Shown here: in pieces, positions 31,971 to 43,300 of the stretch
Position numbering within the stretch: the first letter of the stretch is position 1
Layout of the letters: each line of letters begins with the position of its first letter
Origin: Alligator mississippiensis
Lineage: Eukaryota > Chordata > Crocodylia > Alligatoridae
Assembly: GCF_030867095.1 (NCBI RefSeq)
Contig: NC_081824.1
Location: forward strand, 345,582,203-345,646,202
Direction: 5' to 3'
Length of the DNA stretch: 64,000 nucleotides
Made by a program: the position numbers and the translations under genes
The notes under the pieces: model-generated
Told to the model about the DNA's origin: nothing
Seen by the model: only the letters and a program-made list of their open reading frames with translations
Databases searched by the model: none

Positions 31971-32206
31971 TACTGAGTAGCCCAGTGCGGGCACGGCGAG
32001 CCCCAGAGAGGGGGAACGCCCTTGTACAGTATTGAGTAGCCCAGTGTGGGCGTGGCGAGCCCCGGAGAGGGGGAACGCCATTGTGTATTATCGAGTAGCC
32101 CAGTGTGGGCGCGGCGAGCCCCAGAGAGGGGGAACGCCATTGTGTATTATCGAGTAGCCTAGTGTGGGCGCACGGGCATAGCGAGCCCAGCCACAGGCTA
32201 GTGCGG
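31971..32206 (+). repeat. 59-bp tandem repeat, four units, inside the LTR
   Basis: Units start at 31971, 32030, 32089 and 32148, each with gagtagcccagtgtgggc and gagagggggaacgcc; the fourth is degraded. The spacing is exactly 59 bp. Confidence 0.9.
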
Positions 32207-32729
32207 CAATACCCCTCAGACCAAGGCAGGGCGCTGCGGTTGCCCCTGAGAAGACAGGGAGTAGCAGCACAGTGAGCCAGAGTCAGGGAGGGTGTCCGTG
32301 CGGTTGGCCCATAGGACCGGAGGCCCGCTAGAGAGTCCCGGAGCTGAACCACACCGGCAGGGGAGGCCCAGAGTGGGCTAGACGAGAGTCCCAGCAAGAG
32401 GCTGGGCATGAGAGAGGAGGCCCGGGAAGCGGGCGTATAGACTGAATAACGTCCATTACATCTGAGAGGCTTGGGGCGTGGTATCAGGGGAGGTAGGAGC
32501 CATGCATAGCCCATAAGGCTAGGGCGCTTGGGTAGCGCCCATTGTACGGGGAGACCCATGAGGGGTCCAGGAGCTGACAGGCCCGAGGAAACACAAGGCA
32601 GCCTCCCTATTACATATTCGATCAAGACGTGGCGGGCGAGAATGGAGGGTGCCCTCGGGCCGGACTAGCGCAGTGAGAGGGCCTCAAGGAGATCACGGCC
32701 CTCCGCAAGGACCCCGCCGGGACACATAC

Positions 32730-34096
32730 CATTTATACAGCTGGGCTACATTCATTTATTTAAGGCAAAAAAGGACCAATGAATGCTTTCATAACAGAAG
32801 CCCTTTCATGTTATGCAGTTACTCATACATTCAGCCAGATTACCCATATTGAAAAAAACCTTCTAATCTTTATACAAACATACCCATCAAAGTATCCATC
32901 ACTTTCCTGTTTTTTTTTATAAGAATTTAATGTTTAATGAGAGTTTCATGAGGTTTGATAAGTGAATGCATGGGGAAACGATCAATGTACAACTATATTA
33001 TTTATTGTGACTATTACAGATGTAAGCTCCTCACTTTCTTTGGATTGATCAGTGTTTTATTCCTTGAGGTGCCCTTCAAAACCAACAAGATTAGCATTCA
33101 GTAAGGTACTATTTAATGTGAATGCAAGTGGCAGCACCAGGATCTTAGTAACTGTCAAAGAAAGAAATAGAAGAGTGTACAGCAGGACACTTTTCTTCTT
33201 ATAACTGAACAGTGAAGGTGAATTTCCTGTTTCTGGAAGAAAGAAAGGTACCAAGATTGGTTCCAATAAGTGTTACACTGGTATATGTAAAATAAAAAAA
33301 AAAATTAAAATGCAAAAGGTACCACAATGAGTTCCATTTAACAAGGGTTAATTTAAAGTGTTGTACTTATTTTTAAAGTGTTGTAAAGCTGTGAACTTCT
33401 GTTAAGTCCTGGCAATAAAATGTTTTAAATGGCGAAAAAGCAATTTCTATGCACACCAGGAGTATGTTTTATGGAGCTATGAGAAACAACAAAATTTAAC
33501 TGAACAATATGTAATTTTTGTGATTCTCCACTAGATGTCTCTGAAGTAACTTTTGAAAGATACATTTATTTACATATGAAGTAAAGTATCAAGTGAGTCA
33601 GTACAAGTAAGTCAGATATTGGAGCTACCAAGGAGCATTGAGCATTTTGAATGCAGGAGGGAGCAAGGCAGGCCAGGACAAAGAGGTGTGGAACAGGTAG
33701 TTCTACCTGTTCAGCATGCTGGGAAATGCACCCTCTGATTCTTTTTAGTCTTGTGACATTTCTTAAGGGTCTCCTGTCAACTTTTATCTACTCTTCTCTG
33801 TAGAAACAAAAGCAAGGACTCTTTTAGATGGAAAGAGACTTTATTTCTAAACAGTGGGAGGCTGCTGAGAGATTTTATTTGTATGTAAGGAGCCTGAAAA
33901 TACCTGTGTCTTCATCTAAACTCCTGATCCTTCTGCAATTCAAAATAGAAAGGCACAGGGATATTGGGATTTTTAAAATGATAAGCAATTTTGTGGCGAA
34001 ATCCTGAAGATTTTGTCACTGCAAGCTGAAAATACCACGTGCATCCACGTATACAGTAGATGCTACATATAATAAAAGAAAAATTCAACCCTGACT
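32730..34096. other. SLC9A4 upstream region
   Basis: AT-rich. The SLC9A4 promoter and 5' UTR should lie here or upstream, but I see no clear TATA box or CpG island apart from the LTR. Confidence 0.4.
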
Positions 34097-34352
34097 ATGG
34101 GCACTCATGTGCTAATACGTCAGAATCTTGTGATCTGGTTACTATTGATATTGACTCTGAAGTGTCCCTTTGCTGCTCCATTTTTGGATTTAGCCAAAAT
34201 GAGCAGTGTCTCAACTCCACACTACGAACCCGAAGAGGCCGAGGACTCTTTGAGGGATGAGCGACTGCATGTTTTTAAAATGAATTATTACTACGTGCAG
34301 ATTCCCTGTGAAGTGACTCTTTGGATACTCCTTGCCTCCCTTGCAAAAATAG
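34097..34352 (+). CDS. SLC9A4: SLC9A4 exon 1: N-terminus and first membrane helix start
   Basis: ATG at 34097 opens a signal-like hydrophobic stretch ([13 protein letters not shown]), then an acidic linker, then [20 protein letters not shown], the invariant NHE entry helix. An ATG at 34060 is in another frame. Donor GTAAGT at 34353, phase 1. Confidence 0.9.
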
Positions 34353-37300
34353 GTAAGTAAAAAATTTCCAGTTGGGGCATTCTTTGTTAAGGAAATACGT
34401 GGAAGAAAAAGGCAAAAAAAGTCCAACAGATTTATGGCCAGCCACATACATGAGGGAGTTAGAAATAATCGGGACTGTTTGTTTTTGTAGGTCCTCTTCT
34501 CAGGAGGGAGATGCAGGGGGAAAACAGATGTCTTAGTTACTATGAAGCCAACAGGAATCCCAGAAAAAGAATAATGAAAAATAATAACTGCAACTCTAAA
34601 GCAAGACCTTTTTAGGGACACAATCAGCTGCTATCTGTCCCAGGGGAAACTCTAAATCTCCTTTTCACATAAGTAGAAAGCCATGTTACATGTTACAAAA
34701 TCTAAGACCAATCGCTTGTACATGAAAGATGAATATTGCATATGTAAACTGGGTTTATTTAGTTGTGGGAAGAAATTCTCCAGTTGGTGGGAACTGCAGG
34801 AAAGATCGCTTGGGAATTTTGGAAAAAAATGTTTACTATTTGACATAGTACAGAAGGAATTTTACAAGTAGGTCAGGAGGTAGTGTTAATAGTCAGGGAG
34901 TAGATTAGGGGCCAACATTGCAGAAAAAAAGTTTAAATTCATCACATGAATATAAATGCATGTACACACTATTTGAACACATGCATGCACACAGATGTGC
35001 ATATCTACCTGTATGCCTGTTTGTCCACAAGTATAAATACGTGGGGAGAAAGAGACAATATTACTATGAGCTATACTAAACATAAAACAAATTAGTCATT
35101 GTAAGTCCTATACATAATTATTATTCTTTAAATTTTGACATATAAGCTCCTAAAAGTAACAACTCGAAGTGTTATATAAATATATTATAAATGATAGCTC
35201 CAAAGAGCTTACATATGATTTCTGAAAGTTTCCATGAAAGATTTGATAGAGGTGTCTTGTTGACTAAAACTAGCCTCAGATTATAGAGCCTTTTGTGTCA
35301 AAGTCACCCAGCTGAGAGGGAGCAAAGACTGTTAATGCTGACAACTTCTGTCCTATGTGAAACTCGGGTCCCCTCTACATGTTACATATATTGTGTAATT
35401 ATCTGGTTAATCGTGCAATTAATTTAGACCAGCTACATGTGCAAATTAACTGTCATGCCTTAAAAAGGTCTAACCAGCTGGGTGCAGACAGTGCAGGTCC
35501 CAACTGTAACTCAGAATGATTTTTGAGTTACAACTTATCCCAGACCAAACAGAAGTTGACTGTTAGCTCAAGTGGGGAGGGGAATCTAGCTGCTGGCTGG
35601 GAACCTGGCTGCAATGGCCAGGGCTCTGCGAGTACTTACTGTTTTCAGAATGGGAGGGGGGAAAGGGACCAGAGGGAGCTGGTTCTTGTGGCTCCCCCGA
35701 AGGTGCTGAAGGGTGGGGTGGGTGAATTTGAGCCCCACCCCCACCTTGGGGGTGCTCCAATACACCAACCCCACCCTTCAGGGGGGCTGAAACCCCCCCA
35801 TACTGAACTCTCTCATTTCCTCCTCCCATTCTAAAAACAGCAACAGGCTGGGAGCTCCAGACACAAGTTGTAAAAGTTGCTACACTTTGAAATGTCTTTA
35901 TCTGATACCTCATGCAATGAGTGGTCAGGTTTTCACCTGATCAACTATTGTTGAAGATGCCTGCAGCCATATACTTGTGTTTGGTCATAGCTATAAACTG
36001 CTTTCTGCAGCCAAATTAAGTGAAAATTGTTACTTTTGTTTGCATCCAAAGTTAGAGCGGGAAAACATGTAATAACTTTATAGCTGGTTTCTATCCAGCT
36101 TTAATTTGAATGTATTGCATAACTATGTCCCATCAACTGATGGGGTCCCCAGCCACAGGGGTGTCCCATGGTCTGCTGCACCTGGGAGTCCTGCACCTAA
36201 TGGGATTCCCAGCCATGGCAGTGCAAGATTCTGCCTTTGTTTTTGTCCAGTTTGAGGATGGGAAAAATTGTAATTAAAAAAAACTTTCATGGGGTAAAAA
36301 AAATATTTTCCAGTTCTCTTGCAAATAGCTCATTTGCTGCCATTTAATTTCTATGGCTGTATACTGTTTAAATCAGAAGTAGAAATTAGTAAAACCGTGG
36401 TCATAAAGATGTTGTTTTTGTTTTTTAAAAAATCACCTGTTTTTCAGGTTGTATGAGTCGCTGATAGGCTCTGATAGCTTAGCAGTATAGTAATATCTCA
36501 GACCACTGATTCTCAACCAGCATGACCCAGAACCTTTGAATAGTGCTGGGAGCTGTGAGAAGATAAGCAAAGTGTGGGGAGATTGGCAGATAACTAAAGC
36601 AGAGAAGCACAGGCTGAGGCTTGTCTCTGCCTGGTCAATCCTCATCCCCACTGCCAGCCCCTTTGCAAGGAGGTAAGCACCATAATATATAAATTAGTTT
36701 TTGAAATTGGGTACCACAAGTCAAAAAGCTTTTGGAGGGGTGCCTCAAATCCAATGAGGGGTGTCTCAAGTCCAAGAAAGTCTAAGACAGGGTTTCTCAA
36801 CCTAATGTTTATATAGATTAAGGCTGCAGAACTATGTCACTGGGTTTATAATTGTATAGTTGTTTCACTTGTAGTATAGTAAATCAGAAATAAGTCTACG
36901 GAGGCTTTTGGGGAGAATAACTGTTATTCACTTTGTGAATTCAGGTTTGTGCAGTGCCCACTCTAAAGGTTCTTTGACCTGGCTGAGTGTTTAGGAGCTA
37001 CTCTACTGTAAATGTTAAATAAAAATGATGGCATGAATGGATTTGCAATAGTGTATAACTTGGGGAAGTGAGAGCAGATTCAGATCCATGTGATGAAGAT
37101 AACATACAAAAACAGGGCCTATTCTGGAACTCATTGGCAAAAAACTCTTTAACTTTAGAGGGATAATGACTAGGTCCAGAGCATAAATGACATGGTATGT
37201 TAACACTACAGTCTTTAGTGCAGTAGAGGGAGACATTAAAAGACCTAGCTTGGATACAGGACATTCCAAGTTAGGGGAAACACCTCTATATGAGCTCAGA

Positions 37301-40300
37301 AACAATAGACAATATGGCAATATGTAAACCTTTTCATTTCAGATAAGTTTTCCATGTTTTATTCAAGGTTTCCATCTCTACCACCGACTACCCAGGCTCA
37401 TGCCAGAAAGCTGCCTCCAGATTGCTGTTGGGGTATTGGTTGGAGCAATCATTTTTGGCACTGATCACAAATCCCCACCAGTTATGAATACAAACATTTA
37501 CTTCCTATATCTCCTCCCACCAATTGTCCTGAAGGAAGGCTATTTTATGCCAACTCGCCCTTTTTTTGAAAATATTGGGTCCATTCTGTGGTGGTCTGTG
37601 CTGGGCGCCCTCCTGAATGCATTTGGGATTGGTCTCTCTCTCTATGCGATCTGTCAGATCGAAGCTTTTGGTCTTACTGATGTTGACCTGCTGCAGAATT
37701 TGCTCTTTGGTAGCATGATTTCAGCTGTGGATCCCGTGGCTGCACTGGCTGTTTTTGAAGAGGCATCGGTTAATGAGCAGCTTTACATGATGATCTTTGG
37801 AGAGTCACTGCTCAATGATGGAATAACTGTGGTGAGTTGGTTTGTGCAATTCATTTTTCTCCCTTGGCAGACATTGAAGTTTTTTTAGCTGTAGAGTTAT
37901 TTGGCTTGATTTTCTTTTGACTTGCACCAGCAGGGACCATAAATGGCTCCACTGAAATCCATGGAAATATAATAAATGAATAAAAAGTGTATTTTTTTTA
38001 TATTGCAGAATCAGGGATTAGGTCCCTATTGTCCTAAGAATCATACATGCATAACACACAAAGCTTGTGTGAAACAGAAGGGGGGAAGCAACGTTGTTAT
38101 AGAAAGATTAGAAGTGAAAGGAGAATCAGGCCCCAATCATTCTATAGTAAACCCACCAGTGAGGCCAAAGGCTTCCATAAGGTGAATGGCAACTTTGTCA
38201 TTAGCTTCAGTGCTTAGGGTCTAAACTGCATCACTGGAGGTATACTGGATAAGGAAATAAAAGAAAATTTCTGCTCCAAGCAACTTAAGGTATGTCTATA
38301 TTGTACAGTTCAGTGCCTTTTAGAGGCACCTCAGCTAGCTCCGAATCATTTAGCTTGGGTAACTGGCTGGATATTGCTGCTGTATTTGAGTGGTGTACTG
38401 CTCTACTAACTTGCTCTGACCTTGATATTTCCCTCTCTCCTCTTACAATAATTGGGCAGTACATGCATCACTGTTGCAGAACCAACTATGTCTTAGACTC
38501 CTTTAGTCTCTCTCTAGTGTACCCAACTAGATTCCAGCATCGGATTCTGGATGGAATCACCGGCTGTGTCCAGGCGAGCAGTGGCGTGAGCTTGCATTGG
38601 CACAAATAATAGCAGAAACAAATTTGTGCCTCTTTGTGCCACAGCACATGCCCCTGCCCGTGCTATTTGTTGTGGGACATGCCGAGCTCCTCCAGCTCTG
38701 GCTCTGGGTCTGGCTCCAGCTTCTGGCTGAGCTCCATGTGCTTGGGGCAGGGGAGAGGGGAAATGGCTGTGCTGAGGCATGCTGAGCTCCAGTGGGTGCT
38801 GGCTGGGATGCAGTGTGTCTTAAGACAGAGGAGTAGGCAGCCCTGGGCTGGTGCTCTCTGTCTCTGCCTCCTTGCGCGAGGGGGATCTTCAGCATGCACA
38901 GACAAGGGACCAGGCTGCCCAGGACTACCTACTGTCCCATCTCCATGTGCCCACCCTCCACCCGGCTGGCTGGCGTGGAGGGTGCCTCAGCACAAGGGCT
39001 GCCTGCCAGCTAGCCCCATGCTGAGGCACCCTGTGTCCCAGCCAGCCCCCTGGGCTGCTTGCTCCCCCATCTCTGCATTTGTCCTGGCACCCATTATTTT
39101 CATATGTTTTGCATCACTTCTTTTTCTGTTTTGGGTTTTTTTGTTGTTTTTTTTTTTTTTTTGCTACCAGAAAATCCTGGTAGCCAATTTTGTGCCCCCC
39201 ACCCCAAATCCTCATGCTCCCCCTGCAAATTAGCAGCCCCATGCATGGTTTAATGTGCAATGCGTATGATTTGTGATGCCACAAACTACGCATGCCTGCA
39301 CGTCTGGACTTGCCCGTGGTGTGCATACCCTTGAAAACTGAATAGTTACAGTACAATCTTTTAGCTCCTAAATGTATTGATGACAGGTCCAGCTTAGTTT
39401 TAGCATCTGCATGAGTTTCCCATTGAAAGCCTGCATCAACATCTATTTGCAGTGACATAGAAACATAGACTTCAGAGTAAAACATTATTTATTTGTTGCT
39501 CAAAAACAAAGTATGTAGAGCAAGGGGAATAAAAAAGTAGTCTCCCTCCAAACCCCCCACACACATGTATTGCACCTTTAAAAGTCTCTCTCGGCCTATC
39601 TAACCCTATCTCTGGCAGGGGAAATGACCTGTCCTCCATACATCACCTTTATCTTGATCAATCAGTTAGCTTCAGTGATACCCTAGAAACAGGAATTTGA
39701 TTAGTGATATATTTGATGGGATGAACTACATAGGTAGGAGACATATATTAAACAATCTTTGGGGCATAAAATGATGCCCTAGACAGCCTCTCTGGCTCAC
39801 TCAACCACTATCTCTTCTTTGTGGTTTAAAATCCCCTTTGTCTTGAAACTGGAGATGAGTAAACCATCCTAGCTTGGATGGAGCCAGATAGGTAGTTTCT
39901 TCCCCACTGATAGTGCAAATATTGTTGCCTCAACTTGATAGTGTTTACCTCAGGTGTCTTATCTTATCATTTCCTATGGGTTTCTCTCTTAACAGCTGTC
40001 TTTCAGTTAACTATGCACTCAGGCAGGATAATATCACAGAGATAAACTGAGGCGCACAAGAAGTATATAAAACAACACAGCTGTTTCCCAGTCCTTCACA
40101 ACATGTTTATCAAGTTGAATGAACATTTTTGAAGGAAAACTTTTAAAGAAATGTGTCTGCATTTTGTGCTGGATGCCGCACTCTACAGCTAGTCACTTAA
40201 GTGGGCAAAATCTCCCAAAATCAATAGATTGTGTTGTCAGAATAATGGCTTTGAACTTATTCCTATTTAAGGGAATGGAGGCCAAACTGTGGTCACCTTA

Positions 40301-43300
40301 CTCATGTGAGCATTCCCATTAGCTTCAGAAGAATTATGTCTATAATTAAGTTGAGGAGGCTGAAGATCTCTCACAACCTATTGCTCTATTGCTTGTTATG
40401 AGCTGGGTATTTGCAAGAGAATTGTGTATACAGAGAAAGGAGAAGTGAAATCAGTTCATTTCAGGCCTAAACTCAATCAGGATCCATAAACTAGGTTTTA
40501 TTTTACCTGCCTCCTGTCAAGTTCTTCATCTGTCAGGCAAGCTCTGAGATTTCCTAACAGAATGGGCTCCACACACAATGCAATTGTAACAATCACTTCC
40601 TTTTAAAACAATAGTGGTGATTGTGGTCCACCCTCACTTCTGTGGCAGCTTAGCAATGCCAGCACTCAGCCAGCTTCCTGCTTAACTCACTGCTTTTTTT
40701 TGTTCCCATTCCCAGGGAGCCTAGGTACTGAACTCTGAATTCAAAATTTCCCTGGAATCTGGCTTGGGCCTTTGCAATGTTAATTGCCATTAAAAGAATT
40801 ATAGGCAATTATAATTTATGGAATAGAAAGAATACCCTGTGACTCAGGTGGAGAGCACATACTCACAACCATTCTTCCAGTGATAATCGGTGGCTAACAC
40901 AATCACTGTTCTTCCAGTGAATAATCCATAGCTTTTGCATGGAACAGTTCTTTAATGAGTACACACAGCAAACATGCACATGCAATGGACAACTCAGAAA
41001 CAGGAAAAGGGCAAATTCAATGAGTAAGTTACTTGCTGAATATAGTTTTTCCAGCCATACTTTCAGCAGTGCCCAGCACTTTGTATCAACAACATGCACC
41101 TTTCAAAATTGTAGAAAGAGGATGTGGTCAGTGGAGGAAGAGTAGTAGAGAATGGTTACTGTACCTTAATTTGTATCAATTTACATACATTCATCCAGTC
41201 TTTAAAAGATCTGCTACTGAGGTTAATTCCATACTTTGCAGTTTGGAAAACCCTTACTTTTGTACCAGCTGGAACAATCACTGTGTTTGGTGTGTCACCT
41301 AGTAATTTTGACATTGAGGCTTGTCACAACCCAATGATTTTAGTGCCTCGGCACGATAGAATTTTCCCACCACATGAGACCCTCTTGCACAGCAAAAGTT
41401 TTCTGCTGCAACAGAAAACCCTGGTGCAAGAGAGTTCCCGCCATTCGCATGCAAATTTGTGTCCCTCTATTGTGTCCCTCTATTGGTTCTAAATTATTCC
41501 TACGTGGTGGCTAGTAATTGGCTTGCTGGCCGTATAAAATTTTGTGTGACTTCCACCCAAGTCGGAGAACTTTGAGCATGCTGCAGAGTGCCTCTAAAGA
41601 TATCTGACTTGCGGCTGAGCTAATCGATAGACTGATCACCTATCGATTCTTCTCCCCGTCGCTGAGCGCAATCCTTAGACATACCCTTTCCCTGCCGGCT
41701 TAATTTGTGGACGGATTAGCTGGCCTGAGCCTTGCCAGCTGGAGCAACTCGTGGAGTTGTTTAAGTGACCGGACCACCTGCGTCGCAGCTACAAGCGGCA
41801 TAAGTAAAGTTTTTGCAACCAATACGCTTTGTCTGCCTCTCCATTCACCAGCCCGCCCAAACGACCGAGCAATTTGTTTATTGACCTCGAGTCGGCTCCG
41901 GCCGTCCAAGACAAGGCTCAGACAATCTATGATACCGTATGATAATTTGAAGTTATAGGAAGCAGCTTAAGGATAGATAATATCCAGGTAATAAGATTTC
42001 CATTTTAATGTGCCTGAACCTTCCATCTGCAAATATCAACCTCAGACTTATTAAACAACCCCCTTAAATGAGTTAGAGAATGAAAGACTAAAGAACCCAA
42101 GAGATATGAAGCACATTGGGCCTGTGTCTTGCAGGAGTATCTCTGGAAAGAATACTTTCTGGGCAAGCACTGTGAAGACTTTTTGTCTTTAGATATGGTT
42201 TTTTCAAACTTACTTTAAAAGATTTACATGAATTGAATGTGACTGAGAGCTAATGATGACAGGCATCATATGACTTATTACTAGCCAAGAATATTAGCAA
42301 AATTAATATTAATATCAATATCTGGGAGACCCAAGACTGAGCCATCCTAAGTGGCACCATGATGTATGAAAATAGTTGATCATTTTGAGCAAATCTGCCT
42401 TGCTACAACACGAGACAAAGGTGAAGATCAGTGACCCAGTATCACCAAGATCTACTCCTTCCTCCCAGAACTGTTTGCCACATCTACAATCAAACATATA
42501 GATCTTGAATCAGCATCTTCAGTCCTCTTAAGAATCACCAATTATTTCCATTTTACTGGAAGACTGTCATCCTCATAACTGCCAATGACAATGATTAACA
42601 ACGGTCTGCGATTTGTAATGGTACTGATAAACCCATATTAAATTGTTGCAAACTTTCCCTGCTACTTAAAAATGTAGCAGTGAAAATTCCTGAATATTTT
42701 TCATTATGATCTTTTTCAGAACAAGGGTTATTAGGAAATATGGTGAGACAGTGGCTGACTTATGAGTAATAAAAGTTAGTGTTACAGACCCGAGGAGCAT
42801 CTTGACAAGCATGCACATGTAGAGGTGTGTGTTTGCTGTGGGACAACTAGCAGCAGCACGTATTTGTGGTGCTGCTATTTGTCCTGGGCATGGCCCTGCA
42901 CACATACTCTGGCACACAGCAAGTAGACCCAGGTGGAGTAAGGGAGGCGCACGGCCTTACCTGGGGTTCTGGGAGGCCTTCTGGGGCAGCAGCAGCAGTG
43001 AACCAGCCACTCAGAGACTGGCCAGCAGCCAAAGCATGGCTCTGGTCAGCCAGGGTCTGTTTTTCTGTGGCACACATTGCTGCCATATGCACTACACAGC
43101 ATTTTTCACCAGCTTTTTTTTTGACATGGGGATCTCCTGTTATCAGAAAAACTCATTGTGCTGCAGATTAGTAGTGTAGCAAACTGGTGTATGTGGTCAG
43201 CATACAGTTGGCAGTGTCTCAAAGGGATTTGAGGTACCACAAACCTCACGTGTGTGCTCATCAGGATGTGCCCCCAGTGTATGTATTGGGCCAAGCAGGT

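Larger units (their letters stand above)
31243..32724 (+). mobile_element. Solo LTR fossil, CpG-rich, 1482 bp
   Basis: Begins TGTCGCAGGG and ends CCGGGACA, flanked by identical 5-bp duplications catac (31238-31242 and 32725-32729). A TATA box (TATAAA, 31423-31428) supports + orientation. No internal viral region follows. It looks whole as an LTR; the perfect duplication and high CpG content suggest a fairly recent insertion. Family unassigned (ERV or other LTR element). Contains two tandem-repeat zones listed separately. Confidence 0.8.

Noticed and set aside
31678-32625. Minus-strand open frame of 315 codons, the longest in the window
   Set aside because: It lies wholly within the LTR and its tandem repeats; the protein is a repetitive Pro/Arg/Ser-rich string caused by GC-rich periodic DNA, with no domain.
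34060-34260. Alternative ATG and frame over SLC9A4 exon 1
   Set aside because: The frame does not contain the conserved VQIP...SLAKIG block and does not join to exon 2.
38514-39253. Open frames up to 199 codons
   Set aside because: Compositional frames in transposon copy 4; Ser/Gly- and Pro-rich without motifs, ending in a T-run.
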